This document shows positions 1 through 10,538 of a DNA stretch of 36,113 nucleotides, one piece after another. The notes under the pieces are model-generated. The model made no database searches. It was not told where the DNA came from and saw only the letters and a list, made by a program, of their open reading frames with translations. The position numbers and the translations under genes were made by a program. Source of the DNA: an uncultured Propionibacteriaceae bacterium (lineage in GTDB: Bacteria; Actinomycetota; Actinomycetes; Propionibacteriales; Propionibacteriaceae). The DNA lies in assembly GCA_945911015.1 (NCBI GenBank), contig CAMDZW010000036.1, forward strand, positions 1-36,113. Reading direction: 5' to 3'. Within the stretch, counting starts at the first letter, position 1; each line of letters opens with the position of its first letter.

Positions 1-148
1 CGTCGCCTGGCCACATCACCACCAGGGCGCCGAGGGTCCAGATGGCCAGCGGGACGACGATCAGCACCATCACCCGCAGGGCACGCCGCTGCATGGCACG
101 GCTCTCAGGCGTGTCGGGCTCGGTGGTGTGCAGATGGGAATGGGCCAC
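1..148 (-). CDS. YibE/F-like membrane protein, N-terminal fragment
   Basis: This is the first 49 codons of a gene that runs off the left edge of the window. Reading on the minus strand from a GTG at 148, the product begins MAHSHLHTTEPDTPESRAMQ, followed by a basic stretch and one hydrophobic segment (about residues 26-45) ending in a WPGD motif. A His-rich start, a single early membrane span and WPGD are typical of the N terminus of actinobacterial YibE/F-family membrane proteins, whose function is poorly known. The GTG has only a weak upstream purine stretch, so the start is tentative. Because only the first segment is present, the family call is moderate. Confidence 0.55.
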   Translation of the reverse strand, partial: MAHSHLHTTEPDTPESRAMQRRALRVMVLIVVPLAIWTLGALVVMWPGD

Positions 149-203
149 GGGTCGACCCTACAGAGAAGGGAGACACGATCCTTGCCGACATCGGTGCCGG
201 TGT

Positions 204-2042
<1,839 letters not shown>

Positions 2043-2148
2043 GCGCGCCAGCGTAGCCGCAGCGATTCCCGTACGAGAGTGGTGTGATCGGTAGCTCCCG
2101 AAACTGGCACAATAGGGGTGACCTCACCAACCACCCAAGGGGGTAGTC

Positions 2149-3267
2149 ATGGGACCCGTCGAAATTGTCGTCGGCATTGTCGTCCTGTTGATCGTCATCG
2201 GGATCATCCGGTCAGCGATCTTCACCGTCCGCACCCAGGAGAACGTGATCGTTGAGCGGTTCGGAAAGTTCATCCGGGTGTGCAAGCCCGGTCTGAACTG
2301 GAAGACCCCGATCATCGACAAGACCACACGGCCGATCTCGCTGCGTGTCCAGCAGTTGGAGGTGAACATCGAGTCCAAGACCCGGGACAACGTGTTCGTC
2401 ACCGTGCCGGTGGCCGTGCAGTACGTGATCCCTGAGGCGAATGTCGCCGACGCCTACTACCGGCTGTCCGACCCGACCGCTCAGATCCGTTCCTATGTCT
2501 TCGATGTCGTGCGTTCGGCACTGTCGGCGCTGAACCTGGACGAGGCCTTCGAGTCCAAGGACGACATTGCGGTGTCGGTGGAGCGGACGCTGTCGGACCG
2601 GATGCGTGAGTACGGCTTCTCGATCGTCAACACGCTGGTCACCGACATCTCTCCGGACCCGCGGGTCCGCGACTCGATGAACTCGATCAACGCTGCCCAG
2701 CGTGACCGGGTCGCTGCCCAGTCGCTGGCCGAGGCCGACAAGATCAAGCGCGTCACCCAGGCCGAGGCCGAGGCGGAGGCAAAGCGACTGCAGGGTGTCG
2801 GTGTCGCCGCCCAGCGCAAGGCGATCGCCGAAGGTATTGCCGAGCAGTTCGAGATGCTGCGCCGCGTCGGGATCTCCGGCACGGCCGAGCAGCTGCTGCT
2901 GATGACCCAGTACTTCGACACCATGCAGGATGTGGCCCGCAACAGCCGCACCAATGTGCTGTACCTCCCCTCCAACCCGGGTGCGGTCGGCAGCATGTTC
3001 GACGAGATCCGCAACAGCCTGCTGCAGGCCAACGGGTCCGAGCTGGTCTTCGAACAGGCCCGCAAGGAGTTCCATGGCGGAGGCATGTCCGCCGAGGAGG
3101 CCGAGGACGCCGAGAACGCGGCGCCGCGTCGTTCCTCGGGGGCGGCACCCCAGCAGCAGTCGCAGCAGCAGCCGCAGCTGCCGAGCCCGGGTCAGTACCT
3201 GAGCCCGGAACAGCAGCAGATGGTCGAGCGGGCACGTCAGGTCGCCGACCGGTTCCGTCGCGACTGA
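2149..3267 (+). CDS. SPFH/band-7 domain membrane protein (stomatin-like)
   Basis: This 372-residue protein belongs to the SPFH (stomatin, prohibitin, flotillin, HflK/C) family, membrane-anchored scaffold proteins that form oligomers in bacterial membranes. A single N-terminal hydrophobic segment (about residues 4-26) is followed by the band-7 domain (about 27-190: QENVIVERFGKF, KTPIIDKTTRPISLRVQ, VQYVI). A charged coiled-coil stretch rich in AEAEAEAK lies at about 195-225, and a low-complexity Gln/Pro-rich tail begins near 325. The ATG at 2149 has a good AAGGGGG ribosome-binding stretch at 2137-2143. No NfeD-type partner gene, which often accompanies such proteins, is present next to it. The stop codon lies inside a 25-bp tandem repeat. 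Confidence 0.9.
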   Translation: MGPVEIVVGIVVLLIVIGIIRSAIFTVRTQENVIVERFGKFIRVCKPGLNWKTPIIDKTTRPISLRVQQLEVNIESKTRDNVFVTVPVAVQYVIPEANVADAYYRLSDPTAQIRSYVFDVVRSALSALNLDEAFESKDDIAVSVERTLSDRMREYGFSIVNTLVTDISPDPRVRDSMNSINAAQRDRVAAQSLAEADKIKRVTQAEAEAEAKRLQGVGVAAQRKAIAEGIAEQFEMLRRVGISGTAEQLLLMTQYFDTMQDVARNSRTNVLYLPSNPGAVGSMFDEIRNSLLQANGSELVFEQARKEFHGGGMSAEEAEDAENAAPRRSSGAAPQQQSQQQPQLPSPGQYLSPEQQQMVERARQVADRFRRD

Positions 3268-3326
3268 TTCGCGCAGTCAGGTGTGCGACTGATTCGCGCA
3301 GTCAGGTGTGCGACTGATTCGCGCAG
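3261..3326. repeat. 25-bp tandem repeat, 2.6 copies
   Basis: A 25-bp unit beginning CGACTGATTCGCGCAG occurs perfectly at 3261-3285 and 3286-3310, with a 16-bp partial third copy at 3311-3326. The first copy contains the last codon and the TGA stop of the SPFH gene, so every unit carries a copy of that 3' end. Each unit also contains a short inverted repeat, GACTG-N7-CAGTC, able to form a small hairpin. There are no spacers between units, so this is not a CRISPR array. It looks like recent slippage or duplication of the gene's 3' end. Confidence 0.9.
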
Positions 3327-3381
3327 CAGTTTCTGGCAGGTCAGCCGGTCCTCTCCGAATGTTCGGGAGGGGGCCGGCTGT

Positions 3382-3404
3382 TTTTTGCCGGACCCTGGCA
3401 AAAA
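3382..3404. terminator. Bidirectional hairpin terminator candidate
   Basis: TTTTTGCC at 3382-3389 and GGCAAAAA at 3397-3404 form a perfect 8-bp inverted repeat around a 7-nt loop. On either strand the stem starts with A residues and ends in a run of T, so it could act in both directions. It lies in the 224-bp gap between the SPFH gene and the large helicase gene and probably separates their transcription. Only three G:C pairs are in the stem, so efficiency is uncertain. Confidence 0.5.
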
Positions 3405-3491
3405 CTGCCGTGGTGGGAGGAGATGGCCGCTCCACGGAGCCATCTCCGCTGGTGGCGGCAGAGTTGGCAGGAAAGTCCGTAGAGTGACGGC

Positions 3492-6400
3492 GTGGAGCAG
3501 GCAGTCCGGATCGAGCTGGTCGCAAACCCGACGTTGAACCATGCCCTGACCCACAACGGGCTTCCGGTGATCCACCGGATCACGCTGCACAACGACGCCC
3601 CGACGCCGCTGGAGGGCCTGACGGTTGCAGTCGAGATCCGCGACACCTTCGGCACCGTGATCAATCGGCCGTGGCAGACCCACCTCGACCTGGCGGCCGG
3701 GGCGGGCACCACGGTGGAGCGCCCGTCCCTGCATTTCGACCCCGGTGTGCTCGCCACTGTCGAGGAGGAGATGAAGGGCGAGGTCACCGTCCGGGTGACC
3801 GCTGCCGACGGCGCGGTGGTCGCGGTCCATCGGGTGATCACGATCCTGGCGGCGCGGCAGTGGCAGATCAGCAAGGATGCCCAGTTGCTCTCCCTGGAAC
3901 TGTTGGCTGCCTTTGTCCAGCCGAATCATCCAGCGGTGGCCGCGACGGTCGCCGAGGCGGCGGCCCGCCTGTCCGACCCGCACCTGCACGGTGACCGCGC
4001 AGAGGGGGCACTGGCGACCCGCGATGCACCGCCGGAACGGATCGACGCGATCGTCGATGCTGTCGTCGAGGCGGTCCACGCTCGGCAGATCCACTATGCG
4101 CCGCCCCCGGCCAGTTGGGGACACGGCCAGAAGGTCCGTACTCCCGGGGATGTGCTGGAGGGCGCGGTCGGGACCTGCCTGGACACCACCGTGTTGTTGG
4201 CCGCGGCGCTGGAGCAGATCGGGATCAACCCAGTGCTGTGGGTGGTCCGCGGTCACGCCTTCCTCGGCTACTGGCGGCAGAGGGAACGGCACCTGCCCGA
4301 TGCAGCGAGCTTCGAATGCACCTCGGCGGTCAACGCCGTCGATCTGGGCCTGATGGGTGTGGTCGAGTCGACCTATGTGACGGCCGAACACACTCCCGTA
4401 CGCGATGTTGCCCGTCGCGCTCGGCAGGCGCCGGTCGACAGCTGGCTGCGCAACCGTGCTGCTGACCTGCTGGGGGTGGTCGATGTGGCCGAGGCCCGGC
4501 TGATGGGGGTGCTGCCGCTGCCGGCACGGCGGACCCGCCCCGACGGTGTGGTCGAGATCGTCGAGTACCGCGCGGCCGAGCGGGCCGGTTCGCCAGACAC
4601 CCCTGAGCCTGCCTCCGCCGACGGCAGGGTCGCACCAGAGACTGCGGTGCCCGCGCGCGTGCGGCGCTGGAAGAACGCGCTGCTCGACCTGACCTTGCGC
4701 AACAAGCTGCTCAACCTGGGGTCGGCGTCGGCCCAGCTCCGCCTGGTCCTGCCACCCGAACATCTCGGCGTGTTGGCCGGGATCATCCAGGACGAGGAGA
4801 AGGTCACGGTCCGCGCCGCCGATGACATCGCCGGCCAAGTGGCCGCGGCCGAGGCGAAGGATGCCTGGTCGTTGCCCGGCGATCTGTTGCGGACCATGCT
4901 CTCCGACCGTGCCACGGTGTACTCGGGTGAGAACGGGCCGATGCACGGCCATGTCGTGGAGTCCCTTCGGTCGCGGGCACGCACCATCTTGCAGGAGACC
5001 GGCGCAAATCCGTTGATGTTGACCCTCGGCACCGTCGAGTGGCAGCTCGGCGGGCGCGAGCTGACCGCCCCGCTGGTGCTGTGTCCGGTGCAGGTGACCA
5101 ACACGGTGATGCCGTTCCGGATCGGGCGCGATGAAGCGGGTGAGGTCACGGTCAACCTGTCCCTGTTGGAAAAGCTCCGGTTGGAGTTCGGGCTGCACAT
5201 CCCACAGCTCGCCGTTCTGCCCCGCACCGCCGAGGGTGAGGTCGATGTTGATGCGATCCTGCGGATCACGCGGACGGCGATCGTCGAGCACGGTCTGGCA
5301 TTCCGGGTGGTCAGTGACGCACGCTTGGTGGTCGCGCAGTTCACCGGTTACCTGCTGTGGCGCGATCTCGACCGACATTGGGCCGAATTCTGCGAGGCGC
5401 CGTTGGTGCAACATCTGGTCCACAGCCCGACTGAGCCCTTCGTCGGCTCCGAGGTCGATCTGGGCGACCTTGCTGAGCTGGATGATCTCGATGAGGTGGT
5501 GGCGGCCTGCCCGATCCCGGCCGACGGATCACAGGCACTGGCGGTGGCCAACGCCCGGGCCGGGCGGAGCTTCGTCCTCGAGGGGCCACCCGGCACCGGC
5601 AAGTCCCAGACCATCACCAACATCATTGCCGACCAGATGGCGCAGGGTCGCTCGGTGCTCTTCGTTGCCGCCAAGGGTGCTGCTCTGGACGTGGTGCGGA
5701 CCCGACTCGACGAGGCTGGTCTGGGGGGTTTCGTCCTGGACCTCCACGATCGCAACTCCCGACCGACACAAGTCCGGGCGGCGCTGCGCGCGGCGTTGAA
5801 GCAGCAGCCGGTGGTGGACGAGGACGGATACCGGGTCGACGCGAGTCAGGTTGCGGCGACGGCCAAGGGTCTGGCGGCCTATGCCGAGATCCTGCACGAA
5901 CCCAATGCGACCGGATTGTCGTTGTACACCGCGCGGAACCGCCTCCTGGCCCAGGGAGAAGGGCCAGTCGCAACGGTCACCCCGCCCGAGCTGCACGGTC
6001 TTGACCAGTCCGGCCTCACCGAGCTGCGCCGTGCCCTGTCCGATGCGGTGCCCCAACTGGCCCAGCAGGGGCTGGACCCGGGCCGTACCCATCCGTGGTC
6101 CTTTGCGCGACGATTCCCCGACAGTGATCCTTCGCCGGCGCTGGCCGCAGCCGATGCTGCCGTTGCACAGATGGTGGAGGCGATCACCGCGCCCGAACAG
6201 GCGCGCGCAGTCCGGGGATGTCGAAACCTGATGGAGATCGACGGAGTACGGCAGCTGCTGGCGGCGCCGTGGTCACCGGACCAGCTGGACCAGACCCGCG
6301 ACCCTGCGTGGCGGGAGGCCACCGATGAGCTGGCCGGGATGGTCTCGACCATGCGGTCCCGTGCGGCCGGGCTGCTGGAGAGGTTCGAGCCACGTGCGAT

Positions 6401-9400
6401 CGAGGTCGACCTGGATCCGGTCCGGCAGGCGATCCGGGTCGCCGAGACCTCTTTCTTCATCGGCCGCAAGGGCCGGATCGTGGCCGCAGCCGGGCCCGTG
6501 CTGTCCCATCTGCGCCCGCAGGTCGAGATCCCGGCCAAGGAGATCCCTGCGGTTGTTGACGAACTGGCCGCCCTGGCCAGGGACCATCACGCCTTGCGGG
6601 ACCGCCTGCGTCGGCTGCCTGGTCTGTTCGAACTGCCCGAGCAGCTGAATCTGCTCGATCCGGCAGGTGAGACAGCCCGGCAAGGGGTGCTCGACGCGCT
6701 GGAAGGCGCTGCCGAGCTGATGGGGCAGTTGCCGTCCGACACGGTCGCGGCGGTGCGCCGGGCACGCCAGTTCGACGGGCGGCTCACTGCAGGTGTCGCC
6801 GCGCATCTCGACCGGGTACGGGATGCGTTCGCCTCGGTCTTCGGTGCGGTCGGATCGTCGACCGGGGATCTGGCCCGGTTCGGGGCGGGGGGCCTGGTGT
6901 CGACCTGGCAGGAGACGGCGCAGGGCCGCCGTGACGATGCACCACATTGGGTCGCGCTGCGCCGATGGACCGATCTGCAGGGCACGCTCGCGCCAGTGAC
7001 CAAGGGCCTGCCGACTGCCGCGGACGAATTGCTCAACGGTCGGATCGGTGCTCTCGACGCGATGGCTGCCGTGGAGCGTGGCTTGGCGACCAGCTCCCAG
7101 GCAGAGCGGTGGTCTGGCACCGGCCTGACCGGGTTCGACGGTGAGTCCCATGACCGTACGGTGGCCAGGTTCAGTGATGCCTCGGGTCGATTGCGTGACG
7201 ACCTGCGCGATGTGCTGCCGGCCGCGGTGGTCCGGCGTCGGCCGTTCCGCTCAGGTGGGTTGGTCGGCCGCGTCGGCGCCCTGGAGCGCGAGGTGGGTCG
7301 GACCCGTGGTGGTCTGTCGGTCCGCAAGCTCATGAAGACGTACGGGGAAGTGGTCGGTGAAATCACCCCCTGTGTGCTGGTCAGCCCGGACTCGTTGGCC
7401 CGATTCGTTCCCTACGAGGCGATGACCTTCGACCTGGTCGTCTTCGACGAGGCTTCCCAGATCCGTGTGCCTGAAGCGATCGGGGCGATCGCCCGAGCCA
7501 GGTCCGTGGTGGTGGCCGGTGACTCGAAACAGATGCCGCCGACGTCGGTGTTTGCGGTCACCGACCAGGACACCGATGATGCCGAGGACGACTTCGTCAC
7601 CGTCACCGATGAGGAGAGTGTGCTCTCCGAGTGCGTCCTGGCCGGTGTGCCGCAGCTGTGGCTGTCGTGGCACTACCGCAGTCGGGACGAGTCGCTGATC
7701 ACCTTCAGCAACCGTGCCTACTATGACGGCAGGCTCGCGTCCTTCCCGAGCCCACCCGGCCAGGAGCGGGACGAGGGGCTGGAGTTTCGGCGCGTGGACG
7801 GGCTGTTCGTCCGATCCCGTGGACGCAAACCCAGCCAGGCCGAACTCGACGCGTTGCCGATCCCGGCGCCGAGCCGGTCAGTCATCGCCGAACTTGCGTT
7901 GCTGCGCACCAATCCGGCCGAGGCTGCTGCCGTGGTTGACGAGGTGCTGCGGCGTTGGCAGCGCGGCGAACGGTCGATCGGTGTGGTGACCTTCAACGTG
8001 CAGCAGCGAAGCCTGATCGAACGGATGCTGTGGGAATCGCAGGTCCCGGGCGTGCCGGAATCACTCGACCATCACACCGATGGGCTGTTCGTGAAGAATC
8101 TGGAGACCGTCCAGGGGGATGAGCGGGACCTGATCATCTTCTCCACCGGCTTTGCCAAGAACGACGCCGGTGTGCTGCCGCTCAACTTCGGTCCGCTCAA
8201 CCGGGCCGGTGGCGAACGTCGCCTCAATGTGGCGATCACCCGTGCCCGACGCAAGGTGATCGTCTTCTCCTCCTTCGATCCGGAGGACATGCGGGTCGAA
8301 CAGACCTCTTCGGTCGGAGTGAAGCATCTGCGGACCTATCTCGAACTGGCCCGAGACGGTGTCATCCCCGAGTCGACCGAGCAGCATGGCCCGGCTCTGG
8401 CGTCGGCGGTGTCCTCGACCCGGGTCGACCGGCACCGCGACGAGGTGGCGCAGGCCCTGCGGAGTGCCGGGCTCGCGGTGGACGTCGGGGTCGGGCTGTC
8501 GGAGTTCCAGGTGGACCTGGCGGTGGGGCGGCGCGCGAACCGGTCGGTCGCGATCCTGCTGGATGGGGTGGCCTGGCGCGAACGGCGGACGGTCGGGGAC
8601 CGCGACGGCATGGCCAACACCGTGCTGCGACACCTCATGGGTTGGCCTGCCGTGGCCCGGATCTGGCTGCCAGACTGGCTGCGGGACCGAGGTCAGGTGA
8701 TCGATCGGATCTGTGCCCTCGTGGACCGGGCCCGCGAGCAGCCACCCGATGAAGGCCACTGGGTGGTCACCGCCGACTCCCAGGAGTCGGATCCGCCTCG
8801 GGCTCAGTCAGCGCCCCGGACGCCGAGCGCGGTCGAACCGGTCGGCTTCGTCCAGACCGCCCAGATCGCCGATGGCCCGATTGATCTGTCCCGGCCCGAC
8901 GACGGTGTGGTCACCGATTTCCAGCCCTACCACGTTGCGGTGACCGGCACCCGTCAGCAGCTTGATCGTCAGCTGGCCCGCAGCGACCCGCGGGGCAAGG
9001 CCGCCCGGCTGGTCGGGGAGATCATCGAGGTCGAGGGCCCGATCCGGCCCGAGCGGATGGCGAGGCTGCTGATCAACTGTTTCGATCTCAACCGGCTCGC
9101 CGCCAGTCGACTCACCGACGTGTTGGGCCTGGTGCCGGACACGGTCTGTCGTGATCCGGAGGAGGACTTCCTCTGGCCGAGTTCGAAGGATCCCCAGCAG
9201 TGGCAGGGATATCGGCGGTGGCGCGGCTCCACCAAGGATCGCCCGCTCGATGACATCGCACTGCGCGAGATCGGCAACGCGATGGCCGATCTCGCCCGGA
9301 CCGCGATGGGCATCACCCGCGATGAGCTGCACCGTGAAACCTGTCGACTCTTCGGCGGCTCCCGAGTCACCGACGGCATAGCGGCTCGACTCGACCAAGC

Positions 9401-9464
9401 GCTCGACGTTGCGGTCTCCCGCGGTCAGCTGGTCGACCACGGCGAGACGATCACCGCACCGTGA
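3492..9464 (+). CDS. DUF4011/SF1 helicase with transglutaminase-like and Vsr-like nuclease domains (hhe-like defence protein)
   Basis: This very large protein (1990 residues) has the architecture of DUF4011-helicase-Vsr proteins, a type reported as the single-gene anti-phage system 'hhe'. Domains seen: a beta-rich N terminus (1-120); a transglutaminase-like fold with Cys229 in GTCLD and His255 in RGHAFLG; a DUF4011 entry motif NALLDLTLRNKLLNL near 393; SF1 helicase motifs including Walker A GPPGTGKS with Lys704, Walker B VVFDEASQ near 1315, GDSKQMPP, ETVQGDERDLIIFS near 1537 and LNVAITRARRK near 1577; a Vsr/MTES_1575-type nuclease (about 1645-1750) with FQVDLAV (Asp1675), LLDGVAW and ARIWLPDW; and a DUF3320-like tail near 1838. 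It should use ATP to move on nucleic acid and cut it. The GTG at 3492 begins right after a terminator-like hairpin. The glycosylase gene overlaps its stop. The defence role is inferred from architecture only. Confidence 0.88.
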   Translation: MEQAVRIELVANPTLNHALTHNGLPVIHRITLHNDAPTPLEGLTVAVEIRDTFGTVINRPWQTHLDLAAGAGTTVERPSLHFDPGVLATVEEEMKGEVTVRVTAADGAVVAVHRVITILAARQWQISKDAQLLSLELLAAFVQPNHPAVAATVAEAAARLSDPHLHGDRAEGALATRDAPPERIDAIVDAVVEAVHARQIHYAPPPASWGHGQKVRTPGDVLEGAVGTCLDTTVLLAAALEQIGINPVLWVVRGHAFLGYWRQRERHLPDAASFECTSAVNAVDLGLMGVVESTYVTAEHTPVRDVARRARQAPVDSWLRNRAADLLGVVDVAEARLMGVLPLPARRTRPDGVVEIVEYRAAERAGSPDTPEPASADGRVAPETAVPARVRRWKNALLDLTLRNKLLNLGSASAQLRLVLPPEHLGVLAGIIQDEEKVTVRAADDIAGQVAAAEAKDAWSLPGDLLRTMLSDRATVYSGENGPMHGHVVESLRSRARTILQETGANPLMLTLGTVEWQLGGRELTAPLVLCPVQVTNTVMPFRIGRDEAGEVTVNLSLLEKLRLEFGLHIPQLAVLPRTAEGEVDVDAILRITRTAIVEHGLAFRVVSDARLVVAQFTGYLLWRDLDRHWAEFCEAPLVQHLVHSPTEPFVGSEVDLGDLAELDDLDEVVAACPIPADGSQALAVANARAGRSFVLEGPPGTGKSQTITNIIADQMAQGRSVLFVAAKGAALDVVRTRLDEAGLGGFVLDLHDRNSRPTQVRAALRAALKQQPVVDEDGYRVDASQVAATAKGLAAYAEILHEPNATGLSLYTARNRLLAQGEGPVATVTPPELHGLDQSGLTELRRALSDAVPQLAQQGLDPGRTHPWSFARRFPDSDPSPALAAADAAVAQMVEAITAPEQARAVRGCRNLMEIDGVRQLLAAPWSPDQLDQTRDPAWREATDELAGMVSTMRSRAAGLLERFEPRAIEVDLDPVRQAIRVAETSFFIGRKGRIVAAAGPVLSHLRPQVEIPAKEIPAVVDELAALARDHHALRDRLRRLPGLFELPEQLNLLDPAGETARQGVLDALEGAAELMGQLPSDTVAAVRRARQFDGRLTAGVAAHLDRVRDAFASVFGAVGSSTGDLARFGAGGLVSTWQETAQGRRDDAPHWVALRRWTDLQGTLAPVTKGLPTAADELLNGRIGALDAMAAVERGLATSSQAERWSGTGLTGFDGESHDRTVARFSDASGRLRDDLRDVLPAAVVRRRPFRSGGLVGRVGALEREVGRTRGGLSVRKLMKTYGEVVGEITPCVLVSPDSLARFVPYEAMTFDLVVFDEASQIRVPEAIGAIARARSVVVAGDSKQMPPTSVFAVTDQDTDDAEDDFVTVTDEESVLSECVLAGVPQLWLSWHYRSRDESLITFSNRAYYDGRLASFPSPPGQERDEGLEFRRVDGLFVRSRGRKPSQAELDALPIPAPSRSVIAELALLRTNPAEAAAVVDEVLRRWQRGERSIGVVTFNVQQRSLIERMLWESQVPGVPESLDHHTDGLFVKNLETVQGDERDLIIFSTGFAKNDAGVLPLNFGPLNRAGGERRLNVAITRARRKVIVFSSFDPEDMRVEQTSSVGVKHLRTYLELARDGVIPESTEQHGPALASAVSSTRVDRHRDEVAQALRSAGLAVDVGVGLSEFQVDLAVGRRANRSVAILLDGVAWRERRTVGDRDGMANTVLRHLMGWPAVARIWLPDWLRDRGQVIDRICALVDRAREQPPDEGHWVVTADSQESDPPRAQSAPRTPSAVEPVGFVQTAQIADGPIDLSRPDDGVVTDFQPYHVAVTGTRQQLDRQLARSDPRGKAARLVGEIIEVEGPIRPERMARLLINCFDLNRLAASRLTDVLGLVPDTVCRDPEEDFLWPSSKDPQQWQGYRRWRGSTKDRPLDDIALREIGNAMADLARTAMGITRDELHRETCRLFGGSRVTDGIAARLDQALDVAVSRGQLVDHGETITAP

Positions 9465-10411
9465 CTGCGGCCTGTCTCGTACGACGGTGGGCGCCGGGTC
9501 GTCGGATCTACTGGGACCAGGTCCTTGGCCGGCACCAGCGTGGCCCCGGTGACCCGACCCACCGCAGGATCACCGACCAGCACTGGTGGCGTGCCACCCG
9601 GGTGGCCACCGGCCCTGCCCTGCTGCGGCTGGTCACCGAGGGCAACGAGGTGGTGGCCTCCGCCTGGGGGGCCGGTGCCGAAGAGGTGTTGGCCCACGTG
9701 CCGCAGTTGTTGGGGGAGGCTGACGATCCGAGCGGATTCAGTCCGGTGCACCCGATGCTGGTCGAAGCGGCCAGACGGCATCCGGACCTACGGATCGGCC
9801 GGACCGGCGCAGTTGGTGAGGCGCTCTTCCCGGCCTGTTTGGAGCAGGTCGTCACCGGTGTCGAGGCATTCGCCGCGTTTCGTGTGCTGGTGGGAAAGTT
9901 CGGCGAACCAGCACCCGGCCCGGCATCAGAGACGGGCACACCCGCGTACGGGATGATGGTGCCGCCGACCGCCGCCCAGTGGGCCGCAGTGCCGAGCTGG
10001 GAGTTCTTGAAGGCCGGTGTCGAACAACGTCGATCCGTCCCCTTGGTGACCGCAGCCCAGCGCGGCCCGGCGCTCGAGCGAACCCTGGCCATGGATTCGG
10101 CCGAGGCCGACCGGGCACTCCAGTCGTTGCCTCGGATCGGGCCGTGGACCTCGGCCGAGACCCGACAACGTGCCCATGGCGATCCTGATGCCTGGAGTAT
10201 CGGCGACTACCACGTCGGAGACGGGATCACCCATGCCCTCGCGGGCACCAAAGCTGGCGACGAGGTCGCACTCGAGCTGTTGGAGCCCTATGTGGGACAT
10301 CGGTTCCGGGTCCAGCTGCTGCTCGGGCTGGTCGCTGGGTTCGCGCCACGCCGAGGTCCACGCCGGACCCTGCCCACTCACACTCCGCGGGGCACTCGCG
10401 GGCGGTCCTGA
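9461..10411 (+). CDS. DNA-3-methyladenine glycosylase-like protein (HhH-GPD family)
   Basis: This 316-residue protein resembles the AlkA/MPG-II branch of HhH-GPD DNA glycosylases, which remove damaged bases from DNA. The diagnostic part is the helix-hairpin-helix LPRIGPWTSAETRQRA at about 223-238, followed by GDPDAWSIGDYHVGDG, where Asp249 sits at the catalytic aspartate position of the family. The N-terminal 130 residues are diverged. Its GTG start overlaps the helicase stop codon (GTGA, 9461-9464), so the two genes are translationally coupled and probably cotranscribed. Glycosylases of this actinobacterial type also occur as plain housekeeping repair genes, so a joint role with the helicase-nuclease is a hypothesis. 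Confidence 0.82.
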   Translation: MTAACLVRRWAPGRRIYWDQVLGRHQRGPGDPTHRRITDQHWWRATRVATGPALLRLVTEGNEVVASAWGAGAEEVLAHVPQLLGEADDPSGFSPVHPMLVEAARRHPDLRIGRTGAVGEALFPACLEQVVTGVEAFAAFRVLVGKFGEPAPGPASETGTPAYGMMVPPTAAQWAAVPSWEFLKAGVEQRRSVPLVTAAQRGPALERTLAMDSAEADRALQSLPRIGPWTSAETRQRAHGDPDAWSIGDYHVGDGITHALAGTKAGDEVALELLEPYVGHRFRVQLLLGLVAGFAPRRGPRRTLPTHTPRGTRGRS

Positions 10412-10435
10412 CGGTCACCGGGGTTGCTGATCTCC

Positions 10436-10452
10436 TTTCGGCAATGCCGCAT
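10436..10452 (+). promoter_or_regulatory. Predicted IclR operator, site 1 (upstream of DUF4838 gene)
   Basis: TTTCGGC-AAT-GCCGCAT is an imperfect palindrome with a perfect CGGC-N3-GCCG core. The same pattern occurs at 16881-16897, 16910-16926 and 23789-23805, all upstream of genes in the accessory region, two of which encode IclR regulators. Site 1 ends exactly 17 bp before the predicted -35 box at 10470, the same distance as at the solute-binding protein promoter. A centre near -61 suits an upstream activator site. Confidence 0.55.
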
Positions 10453-10469
10453 CGCCGTGGTCACTGCTG

Positions 10470-10498
10470 TTGACGCCAGCCACTGTCAATCGCAATCT
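10470..10498 (+). promoter_or_regulatory. Promoter of the DUF4838 gene
   Basis: TTGACG (10470-10475) and CAATCT (10493-10498) are separated by 17 bp and resemble the main sigma-factor -35 and -10 boxes. Transcription would begin near 10505, giving a leader of about 34 nt that contains the AAAGGAAG ribosome-binding site before the ATG at 10539. Confidence 0.5.
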
Positions 10499-10538
10499 TC
10501 TGCAGGTAGCCGTACCTCAGCACAAAGGAAGTGCAACC

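Noticed and set aside
3261-3326. CRISPR-like repeat
   Set aside because: Units are directly adjacent without spacers, only 2.6 copies exist, and no cas genes are nearby.
3237-5423. Open frame of 728 codons on the minus strand opposite the helicase gene
   Set aside because: It is a shadow of the plus-strand helicase frame in high-GC DNA. Its product is rich in Arg, Gly, His and Gln without domain motifs, and the plus frame carries clear helicase motifs.
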